From contig JAUCBJ010007486.1 in the NCBI GenBank assembly GCA_032718475.1, positions 1 to 64,000 of the forward strand: DNA of 64,000 bases, given 5' to 3'. Of this stretch, positions 22,488 to 33,247 are shown piece after piece. Made by a program: the position numbers and the translations under genes. The DNA comes from Nemertoderma westbladi. Its lineage: Eukaryota > Xenacoelomorpha > Nemertodermatida > Nemertodermatidae. The notes beneath the pieces are model-generated. The model ran no database searches. It saw only the letters and a list, made by a program, of their open reading frames with translations, and was not told the DNA's origin. How positions within the stretch are numbered: the first letter of the stretch is position 1; each line of letters begins with the position of its first letter.

Positions 22488-23936
22488 TTAGTCTTTCTTG
22501 CGCGGACGGCGTTTACGCAGTTTCTTAAAGCTAGCCAGAGTCCTTTTCTCTTTGGGGCGAGCCACTTCACAAGGAGGGCTATAACTCCTGGGTGAAGGGT
22601 GCAATATGATTGCATCAGAGGATGTAGGATTATGGTCGGTGTATCCGCCAGTCGAAGTACCGGGTTGATTGACATCAACGTCAGGTGAGAGGGGTCTAAC
22701 GGCTTTGAGAGCTCGTTTCAAGACAGCCGCTCTTACGGGTCCTTTACGAGTGGTCTGAACGAGGGCCGTGGGTGGACCATAGGCAGTTAGAAACCTCCGG
22801 GGTTTAATGGTCCTTTCCAACTCGCGTTCGCGGGCTCGGTATTCGTAAGTCCGTCGATATACTTCCTGTAACTCGGGGTGTGAGTTAACAAATAAGTCTC
22901 CATAGTCCGGATCCTGACGGATATAATTGATTAAGTTATAGGAATGAAGGTCGCTAGGATTAACACTCCTGAGAAATTTGCGTACGAACTTGGTTGAAAT
23001 ACATTCTCCGACGCGCTTCAGTGGTTCGTAACTCGATATGCGTGATTTCTGTTCGACAGAAGCGAATAGATAAGGATGGAACGCATAAATTCCTTCGTAA
23101 GCGTGTCCGGGATAATAGCGATGGCGCGAATCACAATGTAAATCAGCGTTCGCTTCCCAAGCTCTGATGTAACGTAGTGTGATCATTTCATCTACGCTTT
23201 CCAAATCGCAATTAAAAGGGCAATCGAAACTGGCGTGTCCCTTTAGTTGACAATGGTGACATTGAGTCATAAATTGAGGGCAAACCGCAAAAATGTGCAA
23301 GTTATTGAGTCTGCAATACGCACAATAAATTTCCATCACCGGTTATTCGTGGAAATAGGAACAGCGGACGTTTGTGTACATGGGCGTAACATGGTCTCCC
23401 GATGCGCACAACCGACAACGTTGCCGAGAAACACAGTTGGCATGGCGATAATTGTACGCAGTGAGACACTGTGGACCTCGATACCATTCTAGGATATAAT
23501 CGTTGTCGCTGTTCCGGGCGCGATAGGCTGAATCTCCTCAGATTCTAGACATATTGGTTTGTCTTCCCAGTCTGTTACGAATAGAATTTTCGTGATCTAT
23601 TCTCGGTTTATCGTTACGACTCCGCTGGGTATGATATTTAAATAGAACCATTTCCCTTTCGGTGTCTACATCGTCCGTATCATGTAAATCGATAGGATGG
23701 CCGGTAGTTAGGAAGTCCATATACGTATCGTTACGATTCGTATAGCGAGTGGTGAATTTTCGATAGTCCAATTCACGCGCAAGTTGCTCTTGGGACATCG
23801 GCGGTTCGATATAACGACCATCGTCCTCCGTAATGGTTGGATCGGCTTCACCGCGTATTAAGCTATCCACAAATGCTTGTAAAGGTAGAGTATATCGCTC
23901 CCTAATACCAAGATCATCTTCTATCAACTCCGTCAT
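22488..23936 (-). pseudogene. ORF-X copy B in Element I (exonuclease-like region absent)
   Basis: The frame at 23339-22488 starts at the zinc-knuckle region (CAYCRLNNLHIFAVC, CHHCQLKGHASFDC), continues through ITLRYIRAWEANADLHC and AFHPYLFASV, and ends in a basic tail (KKLRKRRPRKKD). A first Cys cluster (CRLC…H…C) precedes it, upstream of an in-frame stop at about 23341. The minus-strand segment 23936-23538 is open but does not resemble the exonuclease-like part of the longer copy, and it shifts frame near 23570 before the shared PICLESEEIQP block. So the exonuclease-like domain is deleted or replaced here. The gene lies directly upstream of the 3' LTR. Confidence 0.7.
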
Positions 23937-25566
23937 ATCTGCTATCTGAGTTTATTAATATCAAATAAGTTTATATTTAGGCGAGCGGGCGTCGCTGCCT
24001 ACTTCTCTTTGCCCCCGGACAGTGGGATTCTCAGCGCCGATGTACCGTCGTCGCGGTGTTTACGCCAACATGTAGCAACATCACGACAACGATAACCGGC
24101 ACAAGTCACTCCACTGTCCGTCCCAAAGGCTTGAATCCACTTTAGGTTCTTTCTATAGGAGAGTTGGGCTACTTTCACAATTGCGACTAGCTACTGTAAA
24201 CACACCTTAGCAGTAACATTCACCTACAAACGCACAAATTCCACACAACTGTCACCAATTGTACACATACAGGCCATTTGTCCGTTAGTCAGTGCCTTCC
24301 AGAATGTCACGTTATTACTGTGTATCCTTGGATACTAACAGTGTGCTATGTATTCTCTATGCTATGCAATGTGACAAGCTTTCTATTGTTCTCTTAACTT
24401 GCTTCTAATTCTAGCGTGGGTGTTGCTATGGTGACATTATGGAAAGCTAGCGGTAGAATTAGGGTAATTCTCATGCATACAGATCTGGGATGCTATTTAA
24501 TAATAATTCTTTAATTGTCAATATCCTCTTTATGCATGATTTTATTAATTTTATCGGCTATTGACTATATGTTGGAGATTCTCGCACTCTAATACACTCA
24601 ATAGGATGAATCTCCGCTCCCATGATCTATTAATTAATGGAATTTTGGGAATGTTATAAATTGTACAAAATGACAATTTATGAAATTCATTTAAAATATG
24701 AATTTGAATTTATTCCCGTGAATTTTATTATTTGATGTTAAAATTGACACAATTTGATTCCAGAGCAGGTCTGGGGACATAGGATCCTTAATTCTATAAA
24801 ATTGTCTTTTAAGAGTATCGGTAAGTGCTGCGATATCTTAATTGACTAGAAATTTCAAAGGACCTGAATTTTACAGATTTTTACTAAATATTAAATTAAT
24901 ATTTAAGATGGGCACCGATTTATTCCAGAACTTGTCTGGGGACGTTAACCATTGATTCTAGAATTTGTCTTTCAAGTATATCGGTGGGTGCCGCGATATC
25001 TTAATCGACTAGAATTACAGATGGTCAAAAAGTTTAACAGATTTATTTGCGTTTTACGCTACTGTTAGAGGGACATCACGCTACTATATGTATTATTATA
25101 TATGGTATGAGAGCAATATCGCACGAAGCAATGTCAGTGTGAAGAGGCAAGTCGTTTCCAAGGTCTACCCAGAGCTTGGTTTAGCCGAGACACGAGGATC
25201 TGAACTTTGCATTCCTAATACTCTGCCTACCAATAATACTTAAGTATAGTAGGAGCTTTATTGTACTTTAATAAGTACGGACATTTCATCTTACTGTAGT
25301 CACGTATTTATAATATGATACGGACAGTAAGGAAAGAGAAAAAATAATTATTTCTCGCCGTCGCACTAAATATTATATATTATAAGTAATTACGTACGTA
25401 ATAAACACTAATATATTGCACTAATCTACTAGATAATCACTAAAAGAACATTCTACTAAATAAAATTAAAGAAAACGATTATAATAAAATTACATAATAA
25501 TACATACATAAATATAAAATAAAACAAATATAAAATGATATAGTCACACGCCCACTCCATATGTTA
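23937..25566. repeat. Element I non-coding stretch with an internal duplication
   Basis: No gene. Two diverged tandem copies (about 24755-24880 and 24920-25025) share GTCTGGGGAC, TTGTCTTT..AGTATATCGGT, GCGATATCTTAAT and GACTAGAA. AT-rich sequence follows to 25560. Confidence 0.6.
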
Positions 25567-26214
25567 TTACGTTATGGAGTCCCTAGATATTTGTCGGATT
25601 AGGGAAGTGGTCGTAGGAAGAGTATCTTGCCTTCCATAGTTTCCGGACAGTTTTTGGTCTCTTTCCCGTAAACATAAACGACTAGCTGGGCGATTGAGTT
25701 GTTGTGTTACTTTCTCCGCTCCCTTGGCCTGTCTAATCTCCGCCGGGGTAAGATAAGGAGGCCATTCTTCTTCTTCTTTACTTAAGAAGTCGGATCCACC
25801 TAACCAACCTGGAGTATCTATCAGTTCTTGAGGAGTTGCTCCTCTGGAAGCGATGTCGGCTGGATTAATCGTCCCAAGGCAATGTCTCCATTGATCTACA
25901 TTGGAGTTAATATCGTCATTATCTGAGGAGTATGGTGTTCCCTCAGTTGGATCGTCCACATCACTGCTCTCCACTTCCCATTCCTTTACTTGGTATACCG
26001 GTTGTTGAGGTAATCTCTCTTTGAGAGTTCTACGGGAAGGGCCAGTGAAGTACCAACCTACTCTAGTTCTTACCGCATAGGTTTGCAGTGGCTGCGGTTG
26101 AGCAGGCCGTTTCTCCAATGTCTCGAGCGCCTCATGCGCGTTTTGGCCGATGAGTATTTGCACTCCAGGATAATCTGTCTGGAATCGAGGTATCTTAAGA
26201 TCAACCTCAATCAA
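25567..26214 (-). pseudogene. Element I pol remnant (protease end fused to RNase H end)
   Basis: The first about 115 residues (DLKIPRFQTDYPGVQILIGQNAHE… RVGWYFTGP) match the C-terminal part of the BEL/Pao protease region (DUF1758). The frame then jumps to CLGTINPADIASRGATPQELIDTPGWLGG, which is the end of the RT/RNase H block just before integrase. The RT catalytic core is absent: an internal deletion of roughly 2 kb compared with Element II. A stop or frame break at 26215-26235 separates it from the gag-protease frame. Confidence 0.8.
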
Positions 26215-26235
26215 TCCTCAAACCTCAAACCAATC

Positions 26236-29200
26236 TCAAACCTGTATAATTCCTGACATATTCAATTTAGTCCGGAATTTGGGTTGTCCAGCAAAAATAT
26301 CTTCGGCTAGTTCTTGATCGATGAATGTTCCTGTGCTGCCGGAGTCAAGGAGGGCATTCACTATGTAACTTTTGTTGGGACCGTGAACTCTTACCTGCAC
26401 TACAGGAAATTCTCTGATTCCTACGTTGGAAGTTGGAGCTTTCCAAGATGGTTGTTTGGCAAAAGTAGTTGGGGGAAACTCATTGTTGGTGTCCTTTTCA
26501 TAAGTAAGTGCTCGATACACTGAGGTATTTATTAGGTAACAGGATTCGATGGCGTCGGAGAATTCGTCAGTATAGAATCCTTCCATCTCAGACTCTTGAT
26601 CAGTGTCATTTACATCACTGAATTGGACATGTAGTTCGGGCTCACTTACCTGACTCGGGTTGTTTCGTTCGAACTCACTGTGTAACAAGATGTGATGTTT
26701 CGCGCCACACTTTGCACACTTTACGTCGGAGTAACAGGTTCGCCGTTGGTGTCCTGATCTGAGGCAATTATAGCATAACCGCTTATTCCATAGGACTGTA
26801 CGTCTGTCTACAAGGGATTTCTTTAGAAATTCAGCACACGCACTCAAACGGTGGGGCCCGTCGCACAGCGCACATTTTGGTTTGATATTACTCACCTTAC
26901 CTTGGGTAACGTTATGCACTCTCGTTCTTTCTTCGGGCTTTCTTCCGTGAATTCTCTTAGGAGACGTAGGAGGGGTTGTTGTTACCTGTTCTCTCCTGTC
27001 ACTGATTCGAGACTTGTATTTACTTACGTCTTTATAGGTCTTATTGTCATAGTAAGATTTTACTGTGTCTTTCCCGCTGTCCTCTTCTTGAGAAGCTTGG
27101 CTTTCGCCGTCGTCAGTATAACACACTGGTATTATCCTTCTCCTAGAAACGGGTTTCTCACTTACCTTATTTTCCAATGTTTTCTCTCTGGACTGCTTTA
27201 TGAGTTGTAATTTTACTTCATTATCTAAGAAGGACGTGAGATCAGCCATGGTAGGGCTTCGTCGTTGCTGCTCATTCATATACAACACTTTCTTGTCCCA
27301 GCGTGTACATACTCCACCCTTTGGTAAAGTAGAGACTACGGCTCCAATAACCATGGAACTCTGATATTCATGAGACTTACCTAACCAGTCCAATTGTCTA
27401 CAGATTTCCTGAATTTCATCGGAAAACTCTATAATCCCGCTACTAAGGAAGTGTCGAGGGGCCACTAATTTTGCATACAAATATTTAGCTATATTGTCCT
27501 TGTTACCATACCTGATGTTTAATGTATCCCAAACTTGTCTTAATCCTTCTGGATGTCCAATAAACTTTAACGCCATTAACTTGGGAGGTCCTTCCAAGCA
27601 TTTGATGAGGAACCTAAGTTTCTCTCCGTTAGATAGCACAGAGTGCTGTATGCTGTCTTTGTAATATTCATTGAAGGGTAACCATTTCATCTCATCTCCA
27701 TTGAATTTGACGATCTCTCCCACTTTGACCGCTTGGCGGGCTTCTGTTCTAGCCATCTGACGCGTAAAGCTCTCTTGGGCCATCGTGTTATTTAATATCG
27801 AATTATCGGTATATAAATTTCTCGGATCATTATCAGGTCTATAAGGAATATCATTAATAACAGGTCTATAATCACCCTTAATAGGGTTTGCTATAGGGGT
27901 TTCTACTTCACTAGCAGTATAGATGCGTGTAGGCTCCACACCTTGCGCATGTAATACTTCAGACCTAACAGGTTGACACAATGTTACAGGGGGTATTGGT
28001 ATGCCCTTTTGTATATTGACTAATTTGTCGCGTTCCAGCGCGATACTTTGCTGCACTTCTTGCAACTCTGCCCTACTTTCCCTTACTGTTCCCTTAAGCT
28101 GGTGGACAGTCTCCTGCATCTGTCCGAGCAGGAGGTTCATTCCCCGCCGTCCCTCCTCTACCCACTCAACCGCCGAAGCGGGAGTCGCCAACATTGTAGC
28201 GGGTTGACGCGGGACGATGGGAGACAAATCTTTGATTCCTCTCTCAATGCTCAGGACAGGGGTATTTGCATGGACTGTTCCACCGGGTACAGGCAGTGTA
28301 GTACTGTGTAAAGGGAATTTAGAGTTAAGCTCTGGAAGTGCAGGGGTCTCTAGCACAGGAGTGACTTTGGGAACGACAGGCCTAATTATTTCAGGCTCAT
28401 CGACTATAGTAGGGAGTCTTTTGACCTGAAGAAATTGTTCTATGGGTTCTACACTACCTAAGTCTGTGCTAGTTAGTTGTCTTTTAACAGCTGGGGGCAA
28501 ATCAGGCAATTTGTGACGGTAAGATGTTTTTCTACGCCTGCTTAGACGAGATCTATTTCCTCCGCCTTCAGGATCGGTGGTTTCGCTTTCCTCCGATGAA
28601 GTATAGCCCTGGCGTTTGGGAGTAGATTTTCTCATCATCTGCATGTGACTAGCAGTTAACTTTTTATTTATGTTGTCTTGCGTCTCTTGCAGCTTCTCCA
28701 ACTCCAGTTGGGTAGTCTGCTCAGACGCTCTTCGTTCTGCTTCTGCTACTGCCTTTTTCGCCCTTGCTTCTGCTTCTGCCATGGCCGCCTTTGCTTCTGC
28801 CGCCGCTGCCTTTCTTTGTGCTTCTGCTTCTGCCATGGCCGCCTTTGCTTCTGCCGCCGCTGCCTTTCTTTGTATTTCTGCTTCTGCCATGGCCGCCTTT
28901 CTTTGTATTTCTGCTTCTGCCCTTGCCGCTGCCTCCTTTCTTTCTGCTTCGGCTTCTGCCATGGCCGCCACCCTTTGTTCCTCTATCCGTCTTTTCTTTA
29001 CTTGTTCTTCTTGGACTCTAACGAGTCGGAGTTTCTCATCAAACTCAGCTTGGTTAGCAGCTAACATTTCAGCATCGATTGCGTCCAACACAAGCTTGGT
29101 TCCTTCACTATTAGGGCGAAGTCCAGACAGTCGTCTCCTCAACTCTTCGTCTCCTATGAATCGCTGATAGTCTGACAGATAGATGTCAATGGCGTCTCTA

Positions 29201-29748
29201 GTTCGCGGCTTCTCTGCTGCTGTTAATTCGCTTTCCACTTCGCTTTCCACCTCGCTTTCCACTTCGCTTTCCACCTCACTTTCCACTTCGCTTTCCACCT
29301 CACTTTCCACTTCGCTTTCCACCTCACTTTCCACTTGAGAAGAAGTGGCGTCGGTTGATTCTTCATAGGTTGGCCGCTCATCATAAACCGTATCCGCCAT
29401 CTTCGCTCCGCGTTCGGGCGTCCGCTCAACAGTATCCGAACTACTGGAGCTATCGGGCCGCTGAGAACTAGGTTCTTGGCTAGGAGGTTGCTGCTGTTTT
29501 ATAGCTTCTTCTTGATCCCGCTTGACTTGGGCCCGAGTGCCTATGGCAGACCAACGGCGCTTCACTAACTTCGCAAATTGCGAAATCTTTTCTACCAACC
29601 TAGGTTCTGACACAACCACTGCAGGGGTTGCCCTTCTTACCGTATGAGGGGTTTCAGACCTTGGTCTGGGATTCTCTACACTTTGATCTGAGAAACAGGC
29701 TGTTGTTTCTAGGAGACTATCTGACAGAGTTTGCCTTGTGTCAGCCAT
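26236..29748 (-). CDS. gag: Element I Gag with zinc knuckles and protease N-terminus
   Basis: An intact frame of 1170 codons starting MADTRQTLSDS. Order: basic/Ser-rich N-terminus; a run of nine 'EVES' tetrapeptides (about residues 135-175); an Ala/Glu-rich coiled coil made of AEAEIQRKA-like repeats (about 250-350); a helical gag region with a DUF1759-type block (KFNGDEMKWLPFNEYY… LEGPPKLMALKFI, about 670-760); zinc knuckles CALC…H…C and CYNCLRSGHQRRTC plus CAKCGAKHH (about 975-1040); and the protease active site LLDSGSTGTFIDQ (about 1140). Gag assembles the particle and packages RNA. This is the only large intact frame of Element I, consistent with a non-autonomous element that still makes particles. 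Confidence 0.85.
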   Translation of the reverse strand: MADTRQTLSDSLLETTACFSDQSVENPRPRSETPHTVRRATPAVVVSEPRLVEKISQFAKLVKRRWSAIGTRAQVKRDQEEAIKQQQPPSQEPSSQRPDSSSSSDTVERTPERGAKMADTVYDERPTYEESTDATSSQVESEVESEVESEVESEVESEVESEVESEVESEVESELTAAEKPRTRDAIDIYLSDYQRFIGDEELRRRLSGLRPNSEGTKLVLDAIDAEMLAANQAEFDEKLRLVRVQEEQVKKRRIEEQRVAAMAEAEAERKEAAARAEAEIQRKAAMAEAEIQRKAAAAEAKAAMAEAEAQRKAAAAEAKAAMAEAEARAKKAVAEAERRASEQTTQLELEKLQETQDNINKKLTASHMQMMRKSTPKRQGYTSSEESETTDPEGGGNRSRLSRRRKTSYRHKLPDLPPAVKRQLTSTDLGSVEPIEQFLQVKRLPTIVDEPEIIRPVVPKVTPVLETPALPELNSKFPLHSTTLPVPGGTVHANTPVLSIERGIKDLSPIVPRQPATMLATPASAVEWVEEGRRGMNLLLGQMQETVHQLKGTVRESRAELQEVQQSIALERDKLVNIQKGIPIPPVTLCQPVRSEVLHAQGVEPTRIYTASEVETPIANPIKGDYRPVINDIPYRPDNDPRNLYTDNSILNNTMAQESFTRQMARTEARQAVKVGEIVKFNGDEMKWLPFNEYYKDSIQHSVLSNGEKLRFLIKCLEGPPKLMALKFIGHPEGLRQVWDTLNIRYGNKDNIAKYLYAKLVAPRHFLSSGIIEFSDEIQEICRQLDWLGKSHEYQSSMVIGAVVSTLPKGGVCTRWDKKVLYMNEQQRRSPTMADLTSFLDNEVKLQLIKQSREKTLENKVSEKPVSRRRIIPVCYTDDGESQASQEEDSGKDTVKSYYDNKTYKDVSKYKSRISDRREQVTTTPPTSPKRIHGRKPEERTRVHNVTQGKVSNIKPKCALCDGPHRLSACAEFLKKSLVDRRTVLWNKRLCYNCLRSGHQRRTCYSDVKCAKCGAKHHILLHSEFERNNPSQVSEPELHVQFSDVNDTDQESEMEGFYTDEFSDAIESCYLINTSVYRALTYEKDTNNEFPPTTFAKQPSWKAPTSNVGIREFPVVQVRVHGPNKSYIVNALLDSGSTGTFIDQELAEDIFAGQPKFRTKLNMSGIIQV
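29223..29337 (-). repeat. 12-bp tandem repeat encoding 'EVES' units in Gag
   Basis: The + strand shows CGCTTTCCACTT/CGCTTTCCACCT repeated about nine times. The in-frame reading gives acidic Glu-Val-Glu-Ser units. Probably a replication-slippage expansion inside gag. Confidence 0.85.
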
Positions 29749-32001
29749 GTTTGATTGTACAGTCGAATGCCTACTGCTATATTACAGTTAAAGCAAGTCT
29801 AGTAATTCAGTATCACTGTTAGCCTAATAATTAATTACCGATACTGCTACTCAGTGTAGCGTGATATATATATAATATATTAGAATACCGGTATGCTTAT
29901 AATATATATATAAGTATTATTACAGACTAGATTTGTCACAGAGTACCGGTATATAATTTTAGCACAAATATATATAAATATATAATAGGCCTATCGTGAA
30001 TACCGGTATGCAGCTTACACTTATAGTATATAAGTATAATTCTGGACTAGAATTAATTACAGAATACCAGTATGATTTCAGCACAAATCCATAGAAATAA
30101 ATATAATAAGCCTATGGTAAATACCGGTATGTCAATTATTTTAGAATAATTGATTTTCTGAATATTTTAGTGTTACTTGGTTACTTTAACTTACTTTGTT
30201 ACCGTTATTTAAGCAGTAGTCCAACTGATATTGAGACCTAGTTGTTGTATGGTAGGCCTACTATTTATAAATCGTTTGAGTTGATTTATAATAGATATAT
30301 ACCCATTTAAAAGGGGTTTTGTCAAGATTTGAAATAAATGTTATTATTTCTGGGGGAGTCACTACACAGAAGCTGTGCGCTCTCAGTGAAGTGCTACCTA
30401 TGGGACACTAAAACAGATAATTCTAATTTACCTAAGTTACTTAATACTACAAATTACTTACGATACGGGTGAGATTAAATCTCTAATTTAACACAACAAA
30501 AATATTACGTACGAAATTTTTAGGGTAATTTTACAGGAAGTCTACAAACCAGCCTAACAAAGGGTTAGAATTCTGGTTATTACAACGGACGGGGTACTAC
30601 GGTATTTGAAAATAATAAGTAGTAGTAAATATATTGCGTTGTCCAGATAGGAAAATACCACCGCCTGACGACCTATAACCGTATCGCTATAGGTACTACG
30701 TTATGTATCACGGAGTGTTCCTACCCAGAAGTTAATAGAGCTAACGAATGTGCCTATCAACCACTTTACAACACAAATATACTGCCTACACACTAATTAC
30801 TTCGGAAAGCACTGTACACTAAACCCTAAATTAGGTACAAGTACTGGTACAACAAATAATCAGTAGTTAAATATACTTGAACAGTTAAAAGAACCACGGC
30901 ATCTGCTGGAGTGACCGAAGCACAAAGTCACCAGTCTTTACCTACGCCAAGCAGCCCGTGTAGTACCGGGGTTAATTTAACTATAACGGTATGTGTAACA
31001 AACACAATTACTGTAGGAATAAACTTGGGGACATGAATGTTGCGAATAATCGCATAAACTCTGAATAATAAATATTACGCTACCCGTACAGAATACCCAA
31101 ACAAATACAAACCAAAATGCTGGCAGACTACCACCAAGCCTAAATAAACTACTGTATGTGCAGATTCCAAAACGGTTAGTTAGTATGCGTTCTAACACGG
31201 TAGTACGACTTATTCTTTAAGAGGGGATTGACCTTACAGTTATGACTGCCCCAACTTACTAACTGGCACTTTATCAGACAAACTCTACACAAGCAGCAAT
31301 CTCTTCAGACCTAGTAATAGCTAGACAACAATCCAGCCTACAAAATATCTGAGTAATAACTATTACGGTACCTGGACAGACTACACAAACAAACACAGGC
31401 CTAAACGCTGGCAGAATACTGTCAAGCCTAAATAAACTACAGTATGTGCAGATTCCAAAATCGTTAGTTAGTATGCGTTCTAACACGGTAGTACGACTTA
31501 TTCTTTAAGAGGGGGTTGACCTTACACTCAAGTTGCCCCAACTTACTAACTGGCACTCTATCGGACAAACTCCACACACGCCGTAATCTCTCCAAACCCA
31601 ACAACAATCCGACAACAGTCTGGCCTACAGTTATCTGAACAATCTGAGCAGACTTACACGTCTTCAGCTCAATATTAACTTACTAGGAAATAAAACCGAC
31701 AGAAATAGGTAAAATCTCAATAAAAACCAGGGCTGCAGTCCCTGATTAAATACTAAGACCTACCGGTATACAATAATCAAAATCGAATAATACTAATGTA
31801 CTTATACTGGAAGTACCGGTTAGGACAGTTGGGCCTACAGGCCTACAGAAGTACCGGTTCTGGCAGTTGGACCTACGGACCTACAGCAGTACCGGTTCTG
31901 GCAGTTGGGCCTACTGACCTACAGAAGTACCGGTTCAGGTTTACCGGTCGATCGGTACTTTCAACTTTATTGCTTACTGCAATAAAGTCAATGACTGTTA
32001 T
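29749..32001. other. Element I leader between 5' LTR and gag
   Basis: About 2.25 kb without a gene. It contains a 300-bp tandem duplication (about 30965-31265 and 31266-31565; shared CTAAATAAACTAC and TTAGTTAGTATGCGTTCTAA) and, at 31800-31945, four copies of a 40-bp unit with GTACCGGTTCTGGCAGTTGG. The two 70-residue minus-strand ORFs in it are copies produced by the duplication. I could not identify a convincing tRNA primer-binding site next to 32002. Confidence 0.6.
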
Positions 32002-33242
32002 TGTACGCGCTTTTGAAGACCTTTAGCAGTTTAACCTGCCAAAATTTATATGTCTTTTGGTTTATAAATCGACTCTTGAAGATGACAATATTTAATACCA
32101 ATAAACACAACATTAGCAGAAGCCAGCCTAGTGCGCGTCCATTCACCCGCTGGATAATCCCGGGAGACTGGATTCTGTCGGCTTAGATTATTATTGCAGT
32201 GAAGCTTACGGTATTGTATTATTCGATTGATCGTTAATAATTAATTTCTGACTAATATTATTCACTTTCGGGAAATATTAACAGTTCCTTTAGGACGTGG
32301 CGCTCTATCTAAGTAAACAGAGATATGACTTATACTAATCACAACGGTAAGTCGGTAAGGCTTATGATTCACGTATGAGGCGCATTCTTTAGGAAATGCT
32401 TAGTTATCAGCCACAATACTGCTCACTAATTTGCCGACCGTCAATGAATTTTATCATATATAAAGAGAATAGCAACGGACTCATGTAGGGCTTATCAAAT
32501 AGCATTAAATTCAATACACACCACAATAATATAAGTCGCAATCGCTATATATATAACCCGCCTCTCTAACCTGTAGTGTATCAAGAAAATTGGGAAATTT
32601 GGGTTCTTTATAAATGTTCTCCAAATAATATTCAATCCACTGATATAAGATATGACAACAGTAAAAACATTAAGACGGTAGGTTAAGATATGATATGAAC
32701 AGATATGTACAGCGATATGCACTGATATGGACCGATAACAGTCATACGCTCTATAATTTAAGCCTACTAATGTTTCTTCTAAAGTATGAAAAGAATTAAC
32801 TCTAGAGCCGGTGTTTCTGGCTTAGACAGCAATAACAACAAAGTATCAGTAAAAACAGTAAGACTGAACACTCTCCTTATAATCGACCGAAAAGCTACAC
32901 GTCGACAGGAAAAATCGCTCTGATTGGCTCAAGCCAAACAAAGAACCATGCGTCCAATGGCTGTTTCCATGTCAGCAACCAGCTGTTAGATGTCGTAATA
33001 TGAATCATCACGGCTAAGCTGTGAAAGGTATTTGGTACATTATAGGTTTTTTGCCTTACCATGTCCGCCAAAACACGTATATAGTAGAATGACTTTTATG
33101 TCCGTTAAAACACCTATAACGGTACCTTGCGGGCGAGGGGAATATTTATACAGTTAGAGAACCTTTTAGAGTATTCCAGCGCCTGGGGGGAAACTGGATT
33201 GCGAAGCAAAGGGGCCAGTTATATCCCACAGAAGCTTTTACA
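32002..33242 (-). repeat. Element I 5' LTR (right copy)
   Basis: Nearly identical to 21142-22409. It directly abuts Element II integrase at 33248 after the ATCTG duplication. The last codons of the truncated integrase frame read into this LTR and are not integrase. Confidence 0.92.
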
Positions 33243-33247
33243 ATCTG

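Larger units (their letters stand above)
21142..33242 (-). mobile_element. Element I: BEL/Pao LTR retrotransposon inserted in Element II integrase
   Basis: LTRs lie at 21142-22409 and 32002-33242, both TGTACGCG…TTTTACA, with target duplication ATCTG at 21137-21141 and 33243-33247. Minus-strand order is LTR, long leader, gag with zinc knuckles and protease start, a pol remnant, ORF-X, LTR. RT, most RNase H and all integrase are missing, so the copy could move only with helper enzymes. Apart from a 24-bp indel the LTRs differ at about five positions, so insertion was recent and later than Element II. Confidence 0.92.

Noticed and set aside
28670-29167. Cys/Ala-rich + strand frames
   Set aside because: Shadows of the Ala-rich coiled coil of Element I Gag on the opposite strand.
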